Assembly (NCBI GenBank): GCA_011051655.1
Contig: DRKS01000021.1
Location: 1-64,000, forward strand
Length of the DNA: 64,000 bases
Direction of reading: 5' to 3'
Origin: Sedimenticola sp.
GTDB taxonomy: Bacteria; Pseudomonadota; Gammaproteobacteria; Chromatiales; Chromatiaceae
The translations under genes and the position numbers were made by a program. Positions 15,881 to 25,097 of the stretch are shown piece by piece; the stretch's first letter is position 1, and every line of letters starts with the position of its first letter. The notes under the pieces were generated by a model. That model saw only the letters and a list, made by a program, of their open reading frames with translations. It did not search any database and was not told where the DNA came from.

Positions 15881-17026
15881 CTATGGGTGAAATGCCCTTA
15901 CCGCTTCGATGACCCTGTCTTGATCCTCCTTGCCCAGCCCCGTATAGAAGGGCAGCCGAAGCAGGCGCTCGCTGATGCTTTGTGCATTCGGGCATGGCGC
16001 AGGCTGGCCAAAGCGCCGGGCCATGGGCGAGCTGTCGAGTGGCGTATAATGAAAAACACTCAGGATGTCTCTATTCCTTAGATGAGCGATGAGGCCATCC
16101 CGCGCCGCCGCCGTTGGCATGATGAGGTAGAACATGTGCCAGGATTGTTGCCGGTCTTCCGGTATGACCGGAAGGCGGGCCCCGACATGGCCGGCCCAAT
16201 CGGCAAGTTCTGTATGATATCGCTCCCAGATCTCTTTTCTGCGGGTCTGAATCCGTTCTTTGTTTTCCAGCTGCGCCAGCAGGAAGGCGCCCAGCAGGTC
16301 CGAGGGGAGAAAGCTCGATCCGATATCGACCCAGGTGTACCTGTCTACCTCGCCGCGAAAAAACCTTGCCCGGTTGGTGCCCTTTTCCCACAGGATTTCC
16401 GCGCGCCCGATCAGCCCCGGGTCGTTGATCAGCAGCGCGCCGCCTTCACCGCAGGAGATATTCTTGGTTTCATGGAAACTCAGGGTAGCCAGGGGGGCCA
16501 GGCTGCCCAGGGGGCGTCCGTGGTAGCTGGCGAACAGGCCATGGGCATTATCTTCCACCACGGTGATGTCATGGGATTGGGCGGTCTGCATAATGGCGTC
16601 CATTTCGCAGGCCACGCCGGCATAGTGTACGACCACGATGGCCCGTGTTCGCGCCGTGATCAGCTTTTCAAGCCGTGCCTCATCGATGTTGAGCGTGTCC
16701 GGCCGGATGTCGGCGAAAACCGGTCTGGCGCCTCTCAGGGCGAAGGCGTTGGCGGTTGAAACGAAGGTGTAGGCGGGGACGATGACCTCATCCCCGGGGC
16801 CGATATCGAGCAGGAGGGCGCACATCTCCAGCGCATCCGTGCAGGAGGTGGTAAGCATGGCCTTTTTTACCCCCAGTTCCCGTTCCAGGAACCGCTGACA
16901 TCGCCGGGTGAAGGGCCCGTTGCCCGAGGCATGACCGCCACGGATGGCCTCCGAGATATACTCCAGCTCCTTGCCGCTGAGCCACGGCCGGTTGAATGGA
17001 ATGCCATTTGTGGAATTATCATTCAT
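15881..17026 (-). CDS. DegT/DnrJ/EryC1-family sugar aminotransferase (WecE-like)
   Basis: This 381-residue PLP-dependent enzyme carries the family motifs FNRPWLSGKELEYI near the N-terminus, TTSCTDALEM, VVEDNAHGLF and SFHETKNISCGEGG, the last with the PLP-binding lysine. It resembles WecE, which aminates dTDP-4-keto-6-deoxyglucose. The start at 17026 overlaps the glycosyltransferase stop codon as ATGA. Together with the ArnC-like glycosyltransferase it suggests making and attaching a 4-amino sugar to a surface glycan or lipid. Exact nucleotide-sugar substrate cannot be told from sequence. Confidence 0.9.
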   Translation of the reverse strand: MNDNSTNGIPFNRPWLSGKELEYISEAIRGGHASGNGPFTRRCQRFLERELGVKKAMLTTSCTDALEMCALLLDIGPGDEVIVPAYTFVSTANAFALRGARPVFADIRPDTLNIDEARLEKLITARTRAIVVVHYAGVACEMDAIMQTAQSHDITVVEDNAHGLFASYHGRPLGSLAPLATLSFHETKNISCGEGGALLINDPGLIGRAEILWEKGTNRARFFRGEVDRYTWVDIGSSFLPSDLLGAFLLAQLENKERIQTRRKEIWERYHTELADWAGHVGARLPVIPEDRQQSWHMFYLIMPTAAARDGLIAHLRNRDILSVFHYTPLDSSPMARRFGQPAPCPNAQSISERLLRLPFYTGLGKEDQDRVIEAVRAFHP

Positions 17027-18012
17027 GCATCGGCGTCCCCGGCTTGTTTTTCCGGCAGGCGGCACTCCTCCACATAGGGCGGGCGGTCCATCAGTCTGTA
17101 ATGCATGCGCGCCAGGTATTCCCCGATGATCCCCAGTGCAAAGAGCTGCGCCCCGGAGAAGATGGCGATGATGGAGGCCAGAAACGGGAAGCCGGGCACG
17201 ACGCTTCCCTGCAGCATCCAGCGCACCAGGACATAGGCCAGTATGCCAAGGCCAAAGAGGGTGAAGACAAGCCCCACCAGGCTGGCGATCTGCAAGGGCA
17301 GGGTGCCAAAGCCGGTCATCATGTTCAGGGCATGAGTGATCAGCTTGCGCAGGGTATATTGGGATTCGCCGGCGAAGCGGGGCTCATGGCGGACCTCTAT
17401 GGCCGAGAACCGGCCCGTGCCCCAGGTCAAAAGCACATCAATGGATACGAATGTGCCGGAGTAGTCCGCGAAGGCCGCGCGCAGCTTGGTGCGAAACGCC
17501 CTGAAGGCGCTGACATTCCTGGCGTTGCGGATGCCCATGGCGCTTTTCAGGGCCAGCTTTGTCAAATTGGAGGCCAGGTTCCTGAGGAAGCCATGCTGTT
17601 GCAGCCGGGCGCTTCCATAGACCACATCATGGCCACGTTCGAGCTCCGCAAGCAGTTTGGGGATCTCCTCGGGGGGATGCTGAAGGTCGTCGTCCATGGT
17701 GATGATGATGGGGTTTCTGGCCGCCCTTATGCCGCAGAGCAGGGCATTGTGCTGGCCGAAATTGCGCATCAGGTTGATGCCCCTGAGCCAGTCACGCCCG
17801 GCGGCATGTTCCAGAATGATCTGCCAGCTGTCGTCCTGGCTGCCGTCATTGACAAGAATGAGTTCAAACGCCAAGCCTGCATCAGCCATGGCGCTGGCGA
17901 CGCGGTCGATGAGCACCGGGAGAATTCTGGCGCTGTTATAGACCGGGATGACGATGGATAAATCCCCGGGCTCTGATTCAGGCGGTTTCTTGGTGCTCAT
18001 AATCCCTCTCAT
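17023..18012 (-). CDS. Membrane glycosyltransferase family 2 (DPM/ArnC-like)
   Basis: The 329-residue protein has a GT2 domain (LSIVIPVYNSA, LVNDGSQDDSW, MDDDLQHPPEEIP with the DxD metal site) followed by two C-terminal transmembrane helices at about residues 235-262 and 272-300. This is the polyprenyl-phosphate sugar transferase layout of ArnC, GtrB and YfdH. It likely transfers a sugar from a nucleotide donor to undecaprenyl phosphate on the cytoplasmic face. Its ATG at 18012 overlaps the preceding stop as ATGA, and its own stop overlaps the aminotransferase start, showing tight coupling. Confidence 0.92.
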   Translation of the reverse strand: MRGIMSTKKPPESEPGDLSIVIPVYNSARILPVLIDRVASAMADAGLAFELILVNDGSQDDSWQIILEHAAGRDWLRGINLMRNFGQHNALLCGIRAARNPIIITMDDDLQHPPEEIPKLLAELERGHDVVYGSARLQQHGFLRNLASNLTKLALKSAMGIRNARNVSAFRAFRTKLRAAFADYSGTFVSIDVLLTWGTGRFSAIEVRHEPRFAGESQYTLRKLITHALNMMTGFGTLPLQIASLVGLVFTLFGLGILAYVLVRWMLQGSVVPGFPFLASIIAIFSGAQLFALGIIGEYLARMHYRLMDRPPYVEECRLPEKQAGDADA

Positions 18013-19502
18013 GGGATGCGTTGGAAGACCTGGGCGACTTCATCACGATGGATGCGTTTCCACGCCGGTTGCCGGTCCAGGTAGTCATTAATAGGATAGT
18101 GCTCACCGGTCAGGGGCTGGAAGTCTGGCGTAATGACAAGCCTGAAGTCCTCTTGGTCGAGCAGGCGCCGCCCGAGTTCCGTCACCCATAGTATATGGGT
18201 ATATTTGCCGAACACCTCAAACTCGAGATTGCGGCCATCGATGAATGGCGTTATCCCGGGCCCGGCATGGTAACTGAGATAGCCTCCCCAGTTGAAATGG
18301 TTGAATATTCGCCCCTGCAGTCCGGATTGTTGCAGAAATGCTACCGCTTCCACGGGGTATCTGCCCTCCTTGAGTCCGACCCGGAAGGCCCGGCCGGTCG
18401 TTGCGCCCCAGGCCAACAGGGCGCAGGCACCCAGCAGGAGGCCGATGTTGGCGGCGCCCCGCACCCGATGCCATGTCTCTGAACGGGGCGTCAGCTCTTG
18501 CAGGGCGCGCGCTGTTTCCGGTGCGGCCCCAAAGAGGAAGAAGGGGACATAGCGGAACGCATTGGCGCTTATGATCAAGAGGAATGCGGTGACGGCCAGC
18601 GCCACCAACTGTCTTTGTTGCGCCAGCCTGACCAGGGTCGCCAGTGAAAGCAGCAGCAGGACCCAGTAGCCCGGTATCGCAATCCCAAGCCTTTGCCATG
18701 CCGCCAGCGGGCTCAGGTACTCAGAGGTGCGGTTTTGCATCTCGCTTCCCTGATACTCCCAAACCATCCGGTAGAGATCGAGTCCGTTAGGTGACAGGAG
18801 CGTGGCCAAGGCGCCTGCTATAAGGATCGCCACCACCAGCTGGTCTTTGGCCATCGGCCGGCCGCCGCGCAGACGCTGCTCCAACGGAATACAAAGGGCG
18901 ATCATCACCAGCAGCACGCCGCCAAGGGTGACGCCGCCATGGAGGTTGGCCCAGGCAATCATGAGGCTAATGAGTCCAAGGGCGGCAGGACAGTCCGGTT
19001 TTTTTCGTACCCGGTCCACCAAGGGCATGAGGATGGCGATGCCGAGGAAGGAAAACAGGGCCGGCCGGTCGCCGCTGAATGCCAGAGCCGTGCAGCCCGC
19101 GAGGACTGTAATCAGGCCCGTCCAAAAGGCACCGGCCCCAAGCCGGTGCGCGCGCCACATCATTAAACCGAGCGCCGAGGTGAGCACAATGGCCCGCAAT
19201 ACGATAATGCCGCTTGTGCCGAAGCCTTCCAGGAGAAACTGGTAGAGAACCTGTGATAACCAATAGGCGCGCAGAAGCACTTCGGCTCGCAGATCCTTCA
19301 CTTGGTAAATGCCGAGGGGATCCGTATCGGGTATTTCTCCCGCTTCCAGGATGGCGCGCCCCGTGGCGGCATGCCACCAGAAGTCGATGTCCCACAGAGG
19401 GGTAATACAGAACCCGAAAAAAGTTGCCAGCATCAGGCCAGCGGTCAGGGTCGCAACGGGACGGGTGCTACCAGTCACTGCCGGCCTTTTTGTGCTGGTC
19501 AT
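18009..19502 (-). CDS. Polytopic membrane protein, putative GT-C-type glycosyltransferase or flippase partner
   Basis: The 497-residue protein has about 11 or 12 hydrophobic helices over residues 15-400 and a C-terminal soluble domain of about 120 residues. The first loop contains PLWDIDFWWHAATGRAI, an acidic motif reminiscent of GT-C enzymes. The C-terminal domain contains GRIFNHFNWGGYLSYHAGPG and ITPFIDGRNLEF, seen in bacterial membrane proteins of unknown function. The start is uncertain: ATG 19502 places helix 1 near residue 17, while ATG 19589 would add 29 residues; neither has a strong ribosome site. It is probably the final sugar-transfer step using lipid-linked sugar made by the next two genes. 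Confidence 0.75.
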   Translation of the reverse strand: MTSTKRPAVTGSTRPVATLTAGLMLATFFGFCITPLWDIDFWWHAATGRAILEAGEIPDTDPLGIYQVKDLRAEVLLRAYWLSQVLYQFLLEGFGTSGIIVLRAIVLTSALGLMMWRAHRLGAGAFWTGLITVLAGCTALAFSGDRPALFSFLGIAILMPLVDRVRKKPDCPAALGLISLMIAWANLHGGVTLGGVLLVMIALCIPLEQRLRGGRPMAKDQLVVAILIAGALATLLSPNGLDLYRMVWEYQGSEMQNRTSEYLSPLAAWQRLGIAIPGYWVLLLLSLATLVRLAQQRQLVALAVTAFLLIISANAFRYVPFFLFGAAPETARALQELTPRSETWHRVRGAANIGLLLGACALLAWGATTGRAFRVGLKEGRYPVEAVAFLQQSGLQGRIFNHFNWGGYLSYHAGPGITPFIDGRNLEFEVFGKYTHILWVTELGRRLLDQEDFRLVITPDFQPLTGEHYPINDYLDRQPAWKRIHRDEVAQVFQRIP

Positions 19503-19684
19503 AAGCTGATGCGGGGTGGTCGAATCAAAAGCGCCGGCTTGAGGAGGATAAAAAGAAGCAAAAACAGTATAGGATATTTTTTTGAACATGCTCAAGAACA
19601 GGCCGCACCGGCCGAAAACGATGATACTGACCCCCGTTGCGATAGCAACTATTTGATCTTGCGGAATATTGAGGGTGTTTCCTT

Positions 19685-20278
19685 ATGAAAAAAAGACATG
19701 CCACAGCCGTGCTCTTTGTCATATTTTTTCTCACAATGGCGTTGCAGGCGGCAGAGGCGAAGCCAAAATATGTGGGCAGCAAGAAATGTGGAGGCTGCCA
19801 TAAATCGGAGCAACTGGCCTGGCAGGTCAGCATTCATGCCAAGGCATTTGATTTGCTTAAACCAGGCAAACGGAAGAAGGCAAAGAAAAGGGCCGAACTC
19901 GACCCCGAGAAGGACTACACGGCGGATAAAAAATGCGTGAAGTGCCATGTTACCGGCTATGGTGAAAAAGGCGGCTACAAAGACATTAAATCAACACCCA
20001 ATATGCTTGGGGTCGGTTGTGAAAGCTGCCACGGCCCCGGCAGCAAATATGTGATATTGCATGATGAGAAAATGTATGGTTTTGGGCGGAGTGAGGCCAA
20101 AGCGCTCGGGCAGACCTACGGCTCCGAGGATGAGTCTGTTTGCATAAAATGCCATGGAGACAAAGACTCCCCCTTCCATGAAAAAATTGACCCGAAATAT
20201 AAATTTGACTGGAAGGCGGCGCTTGCGAAGAGAAAAACCTTCCATCCCAAGAAGAAAAAAAGCAGCTTTGCCTTTTAA
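19685..20278 (+). CDS. Tetraheme cytochrome c554-like protein
   Basis: The 197-residue protein has a signal peptide ending AAEAKPKYVG, then four heme sites: CGGCH (35-39), CVKCH (84-88), CESCH (112-116) and CIKCH (153-157). The spacing and the start YVGSKKCGGCH..E match the cytochrome c554 family, known as the electron acceptor of hydroxylamine oxidoreductase in ammonia oxidisers and as a general periplasmic carrier elsewhere. The C-terminus is lysine-rich (HPKKKKSSF). It stands 62 bp before a diguanylate cyclase gene and near a heme-carrying Wsp receptor, so it might also feed redox information to them. This last point is inference. Confidence 0.88.
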   Translation: MKKRHATAVLFVIFFLTMALQAAEAKPKYVGSKKCGGCHKSEQLAWQVSIHAKAFDLLKPGKRKKAKKRAELDPEKDYTADKKCVKCHVTGYGEKGGYKDIKSTPNMLGVGCESCHGPGSKYVILHDEKMYGFGRSEAKALGQTYGSEDESVCIKCHGDKDSPFHEKIDPKYKFDWKAALAKRKTFHPKKKKSSFAF

Positions 20279-20340
20279 TGGGCGTTCATTGATTCTGGCT
20301 GGCTGTTGGCACACCGGGTGGCTGAGTGGGATATTAAAAA

Positions 20341-22341
20341 ATGAGCCTGTTTGATGGATTCAAAAAAGCAATCCTGGATCTCAGGCTCAGTACCAAATTT
20401 ATTGGGGCGATAGCCATTATACTGGTCATCATGACGGTAATGGACATCGCCTATAACGCCGAAAAGAATCGCAAGATTTCCCAGGAAGCCATAAAGGAAT
20501 GGACCTTCCTTTTTGCTGAAAATGTCAGGGTTGCATTGAATACATTAATGCGGCAAGGGCAGATGGATATGCGTTTTTCCCTTTTCAAGAGCATGCATGA
20601 GGAACTGACAGGGCTGAAAGATGTTCGGGTTATCAGGAGCAAACTGACTAATGAGATATTCATGGAAGTCAACAGGCGCAATATTATCCCGCCTCTTCAG
20701 GAAATGAAACGTGCATATGAGGAACAGCTTGCCAATCTTGATGGCCTCCTGAAAAATGCAGTGGATGAGGACGAAAAGGAAGAGCTTATAGAGCAACGGG
20801 CTGAGCTGCAAGATAGCGTTGAAGAGATTGAAGATCAAATCAGAGAAGCATCAAAATTCATAGAGAGGGACGAGCGTGAACGTCCAAGAGATGCACTTGA
20901 GGAGCAGGTCCTGAATACCGGGCAGCCTGTCTACCGCTTCTATGGTGATAATGCCAGGGTGCTTATCCCTTACACCGCCAAAGAAAAAGGCTGTTCAGAG
21001 AAAGATGGCTGCCATGTCTACGCCAAGCCGGGAGATGTGCTGGGGGCCATCAATCTGGAATTTTCCATAAAGGCCATAAACCAGCAGATCAGAGAAAATA
21101 ATATAAAAATGGCCGGTGTATGGCTTATACGATTCATTGTATTTTTATTGGTCATAACCCTGCTTCTTTCCTTTATCATTACCGGCAACCTGCACAAAAT
21201 GCTGCGGGTCTTTAACAAGGTTGCCGAGGGTGACTTCTCTGTAAGAGCGCCTGTAAAAAGCAAGGATGAAATTGGCGAACTTGCCATGGGCTTCAACAGC
21301 ATGGCAGCTTCCCTTGATGAAACCAGAAAGGAACTTGACCACAGGCTTTTGGAAATCTATGCACTATACAATATAAGCAAGACACTGAATGCAAGTTTTG
21401 AAACCGAGCAATTGTTAATCCAACTGATTGAGGATATCTGTAAAAACCTTGATGTTGATCGCATGGTGATTCTGTTACCCGACAAGTTTTTTACAGAACT
21501 TACAGTAGCTTCTTATACTGGTTTTACCGATGAGGAGGCGCGTCGGATCAGGCCTGATTTACATGAAGGCATCTACTCTCTCATTGCATCTGAAGGTATA
21601 AGCCGGTTGATTGAGAATGTCGATACTGATGTCACCATTATGGAGCATGATATTTTCAGTCCAGACATCGGTTCTATCATTGCTGTTCCTTTCCTGAGGC
21701 GGGGAAAGGTATTGGGCATAATATGCGCCTTTCGCAACAGGCCGAAACAATTCCAGTTCTCTGATCTGAAGTTGTTCAATAGTGTAGCCGAGCACTTGGC
21801 TGTCGCAATTGAGAATGCCCGTCTTTTTGAAAAAACCAAGGAGATGGCGATAACAGATGGCCTTACCAACCTGTATAACAAACGCTTTCTGTTGGATGTT
21901 TTGGAGTCTGAAATAGCCCGTGCATCAAGATGTGGGCATAAGCTTTCATTGATCATAATGGATATCGACAACTTCAAACATTATAACGATACTCATGGGC
22001 ATCCTGCCGGAGATGCGCTGCTCAAAGAGCTTTCATTATTGATCAGAAAGTCAATAAGAAAGGTGGACATTCCCTGTCGCTATGGTGGAGAGGAATTTGT
22101 CGTGCTTCTTCCTGAAACCTCCAAGTTGGAGGCATTAGTGGTTGCAGAAAAACTTGTAGCCACAATAGCTGAGTATCCGTTTGCTCACGCCGAGGATCAG
22201 CCGCTTGGTTGTGTGTCCGTCAGCATGGGCTTGGCGGAATATCCACAGGATGCTGATGATGATGAGGGTCTTGTCTCTGCTGCAGATAAGGCGCTTTACA
22301 CAGCCAAAACGACAGGAAAGAATCGAGTCGTTCTCAGTTAG
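20341..22341 (+). CDS. Transmembrane diguanylate cyclase: periplasmic CX5CH sensor, HAMP, GAF, GGDEF
   Basis: The 666-residue protein has two membrane helices (about 20-38 and 262-284) around a periplasmic domain with a long charged coiled coil (about 120-180) and the motif CSEKDGCH (218-225). Next come a HAMP domain, a GAF domain (about 350-500) and a GGDEF domain with GGEEF and an upstream RKVD, a plausible inhibitory c-di-GMP site. It should synthesise c-di-GMP. CX5CH is not a standard heme-attachment motif, but it sits just where the neighbouring WspA receptor has CLDCH, before a similar GAINLEFS-type segment, so heme or metal binding is possible but unproven. Confidence 0.85.
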   Translation: MSLFDGFKKAILDLRLSTKFIGAIAIILVIMTVMDIAYNAEKNRKISQEAIKEWTFLFAENVRVALNTLMRQGQMDMRFSLFKSMHEELTGLKDVRVIRSKLTNEIFMEVNRRNIIPPLQEMKRAYEEQLANLDGLLKNAVDEDEKEELIEQRAELQDSVEEIEDQIREASKFIERDERERPRDALEEQVLNTGQPVYRFYGDNARVLIPYTAKEKGCSEKDGCHVYAKPGDVLGAINLEFSIKAINQQIRENNIKMAGVWLIRFIVFLLVITLLLSFIITGNLHKMLRVFNKVAEGDFSVRAPVKSKDEIGELAMGFNSMAASLDETRKELDHRLLEIYALYNISKTLNASFETEQLLIQLIEDICKNLDVDRMVILLPDKFFTELTVASYTGFTDEEARRIRPDLHEGIYSLIASEGISRLIENVDTDVTIMEHDIFSPDIGSIIAVPFLRRGKVLGIICAFRNRPKQFQFSDLKLFNSVAEHLAVAIENARLFEKTKEMAITDGLTNLYNKRFLLDVLESEIARASRCGHKLSLIIMDIDNFKHYNDTHGHPAGDALLKELSLLIRKSIRKVDIPCRYGGEEFVVLLPETSKLEALVVAEKLVATIAEYPFAHAEDQPLGCVSVSMGLAEYPQDADDDEGLVSAADKALYTAKTTGKNRVVLS

Positions 22342-22478
22342 TACTTTGCCACACAGCACCGAATTTGTCCGGTTGCAGGACTAATCAGGTCCGTAGCAGT
22401 GATATGCTTTCTCAGTGGCTTCGATGCCTGCCGTGAACCCCCGTCCATCAAGCGCTTCCCGCATAATTTAGTGAACTG

Positions 22479-22502
22479 ACCCCATGTTAAAGAGTATGGG
22501 GT
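22479..22502. other. Hairpin in the intergenic region upstream of wspA
   Basis: ACCCCAT (22479-22485) and ATGGGGT (22496-22502) form a 7-bp stem around a 10-nt loop in the 268-bp gap at 22342-22609. It may be the terminator of the diguanylate cyclase gene, without a T-run, or a relic of a mobile-element end: TGAACTGACCCC resembles sequences common at insertion-sequence borders. No gene is supported in this gap. Confidence 0.35.
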
Positions 22503-22548
22503 GTTGGCCGATCAATACGGTAATACAGCAAGCCGGGGAAGTAATTTC

Positions 22549-22565
22549 CTGGCATTTCACGTGCT
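22549..22565 (+). promoter_or_regulatory. Putative sigma-54 promoter of the wsp operon
   Basis: CTGGCATTTCACGTGCT carries GG at 22551-22552 and GC at 22563-22564, exactly 12 bp apart, and otherwise fits the -24/-12 consensus TGGCAY-N-TTGC with few mismatches. It predicts a transcription start near 22575, about 35 bp before wspA. No binding site for an activator was identified. Tentative. Confidence 0.4.
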
Positions 22566-22609
22566 TTATTGCTCCAAATCAACCAGAATTTAATTAAGGA
22601 ATACTATTC

Positions 22610-24571
22610 ATGCCTTCCCTGCTCAATTCGGTGCGCGGAAAGATCTATATAACTGTCACTGTTATATTTTTTACAGTCATTGGCTTGGTCACGGCCTACA
22701 CAATGCGTGAGGAGCGGGAACGAGTCCTGACGATGACGAAGCAACAGATCCAAAATGCCATAAATTTCTATTTTGAAAGCCTGAATACCATGATGCTAAC
22801 CAAAAGCATGGACGACCGCAGCATACTTAGGCAAAAAATATTGAAACAACCCGGCATTATTGAGGCTAGAGTGATTCGCGGTCAACCCGTAATCAAGGAG
22901 TATGGGAAAGGGATGGCAGAAGAAAAAGTAATTGATGAATTGGATGCCAGAGCTCTTCAAGGTGAAAAAATCGTCAACCTGAGAAAAACAAGCAACGGAC
23001 GGGTGCTGACAATGGTTACCCCCATTATAGCCACGGATAAGAATAATTGCCTTGATTGCCATGATGTACCGGAAAACAGTATTAATGGCGCAATCCGTAT
23101 CAGCTATTCACTTGCGGAAATGGACAAGGAACTTGACAGGCACGTCATATTTACCATGTCCGCCAATATAGTCCTGATGATTATAGGGCTTTTATTGATC
23201 AATCTCTGTGTACGCAAATGGGTTACCCGCCCGCTGGGCAGCCTGATGGAAGTGGTTATGCAGCGTGCTGCCGGAGACTCTTCAGCAAGGGCAAAGGTGG
23301 AGACCCGGGATGAAATTGGTTGCCTGGCCGAATCCTTTAATACCATGGCGGATAATGTCAATAGCGTTACCGAGCAAAACAGGCTTGCTGCAAGGGACCT
23401 GATTGAAAAAATCGATCAGCTTTTGGTAGTGGTAAATCAGGCTGCCGAGGGAGATCTTACCGGCCAGGTAACATTTTCAGGTGAAGATAGAATTTGTGAA
23501 CTCGGGCGCGGCGTCCAAACCATGATCGATAACCTGCGCAGTCTGATGGATGAGAAAAAGGCGGCGGTCCGTCAACTGCAAGAGAAAGTAGACACCATTT
23601 TGGAGACAGTAAGCAAGGCTGCGGAGGGCGACCTTACCGGGCATATCGATATTAAAGGCAATGATGCCATTGGAAGGCTGGCAGCAGGGGTACAGAGGAT
23701 GTTGGATAACATTAATGCCCTTGTAACGCAGGTTCAGAAATCAGGAATACAGGTGACTTCATCCTGTACGGAGATTGCTGCTATGGCCAAGCAACAGGAA
23801 GCCACGGTAACCAAGCAAGCTGCAACGACAAATGAGATCGTCGCAACTGCAACTGAAATTTCTGCAACCTCAAAGGAACTGGTTTCTACCATGGATGAGG
23901 TGTCAACTCTGGCGGATCAAACTGCATCGTCTGCTGAGAGCGGGCATGCCGGTTTAGAGAAGATGGAAGAAACTATACGGCAAATCGTCAATGCCTCAGG
24001 GAATATTGCAGCCAAGCTAGAGGTCTTAAATGAAAAAGCAGCCAATATAGGCACAGTTATTACAACGATTACCAAAGTGGCCGACCAGACCAACCTTCTG
24101 TCACTAAATGCGGCTATAGAAGCAGAGAAGGCAGGTGAGTATGGTTTGGGATTTTCAGTGGTTGCTACTGAGATCCGGCGTTTGGCGGATCAAACCGCAG
24201 TGGCAACCTGGGATATTGAACAAATGGTCAAGGAAATGCAATCGGCGGTATCGGCCGGAGTAATGAGTGTTGACAAATTTTCCACGGATGTGCAGGAAAG
24301 TGTTCAGGAGGTCAGGCAAGTCGGAGCAGAATTAAACCAGATTATCGAGCAAGTACAGGCATTGACTCCACGCTTTGAAGCAGTGCATGAAGGTATGCAA
24401 TTTCAATCCCAAGGCGCCGATCAAATCAAGCAAGCTATAGTGCAGCTCAGTGAGGCGGCACGGCAGACTGTTGACTCCTTGGCCACCTCAAACTCCGCCA
24501 TTGAAACCTTAAATGAAGCTGCTAATGGCTTACATACAGGGGTTTCCCGCTTCAAGGTGCTTGGCAACTGA
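22610..24571 (+). CDS. wspA: WspA-like methyl-accepting receptor with periplasmic heme-c motif
   Basis: This 653-residue chemoreceptor has TM1 (about 12-31), a periplasmic domain with a CLDCH heme-attachment site at 147-151, TM2 (about 181-204), three successive HAMP-like segments (two start VNQAAEGDLT or VSKAAEGDLT), and a long cytoplasmic signalling coiled coil. The hairpin tip region IEAEKAGEYGLGFSVVATEI and the following VATWDIEQMVKEMQ are typical of WspA. Pseudomonas WspA senses surface contact through a heme-free periplasmic domain; here a Tll0287/DUF3365-like heme domain seems to replace it, so redox or gas sensing is likely. The start has AAGGA nine bases upstream. First gene of wspABCDEFR. 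Confidence 0.92.
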   Translation: MPSLLNSVRGKIYITVTVIFFTVIGLVTAYTMREERERVLTMTKQQIQNAINFYFESLNTMMLTKSMDDRSILRQKILKQPGIIEARVIRGQPVIKEYGKGMAEEKVIDELDARALQGEKIVNLRKTSNGRVLTMVTPIIATDKNNCLDCHDVPENSINGAIRISYSLAEMDKELDRHVIFTMSANIVLMIIGLLLINLCVRKWVTRPLGSLMEVVMQRAAGDSSARAKVETRDEIGCLAESFNTMADNVNSVTEQNRLAARDLIEKIDQLLVVVNQAAEGDLTGQVTFSGEDRICELGRGVQTMIDNLRSLMDEKKAAVRQLQEKVDTILETVSKAAEGDLTGHIDIKGNDAIGRLAAGVQRMLDNINALVTQVQKSGIQVTSSCTEIAAMAKQQEATVTKQAATTNEIVATATEISATSKELVSTMDEVSTLADQTASSAESGHAGLEKMEETIRQIVNASGNIAAKLEVLNEKAANIGTVITTITKVADQTNLLSLNAAIEAEKAGEYGLGFSVVATEIRRLADQTAVATWDIEQMVKEMQSAVSAGVMSVDKFSTDVQESVQEVRQVGAELNQIIEQVQALTPRFEAVHEGMQFQSQGADQIKQAIVQLSEAARQTVDSLATSNSAIETLNEAANGLHTGVSRFKVLGN

Positions 24572-24602
24572 TGAAAACTCGCCCTAATAATAAGATGCTA
24601 GC

Positions 24603-25097
24603 ATGATGCTTCTTTTATTCAATATAGGCGAAGAGCGGTACGGAGTTGATGTGTCACAAGTGCTGGAGGTTCTGCCATTTTTAAAATTAACGCCAATACG
24701 CAAAACCCCGGCCTATGTAGCTGGTGTCGCCAATTGCCGGGGGCAATTGATCCCTGTACTGGATATATCCAGAATGTACACAAAAAAATCTGCCTCCAAC
24801 CGCTTAAGTACAAGAATAATTTTAGTTACGCAAACGCTGGCGGATGATAAAAAACATGTGCTTGGAATATTGGCGGAAAGGGTTACGGATGCTGTGCGTA
24901 TAGATAATATGATGCCAGCCTCTCCATATGAAAAAGAAAATAAATCAATGCTTCTTGGGCAAGAGCTGATAATGGTGGATGAACAGATTATTCAGCGGGT
25001 TAATGCTGATGAATTGTTGCCTTCATATCTGCATAAGCGCTTATTTCACCTGAACACTCCAACAAAACCACATGATGCAGGAAACGAATGTCATTAG
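24603..25097 (+). CDS. wspB: CheW-like adaptor WspB
   Basis: The 164-residue protein is a single CheW domain (LLFNIGEERYGVDVSQVLEVLP, ..GVANCRGQLIPVLDIS) that would couple the WspA receptor to the WspE kinase. It lies 31 bp after wspA, and its last 10 bases overlap the next gene. The position between the receptor and a CheR-TPR gene matches the Pseudomonas wsp order. The start is the first of two adjacent ATGs; the ribosome site is weak. Confidence 0.9.
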   Translation: MMLLLFNIGEERYGVDVSQVLEVLPFLKLTPIRKTPAYVAGVANCRGQLIPVLDISRMYTKKSASNRLSTRIILVTQTLADDKKHVLGILAERVTDAVRIDNMMPASPYEKENKSMLLGQELIMVDEQIIQRVNADELLPSYLHKRLFHLNTPTKPHDAGNECH

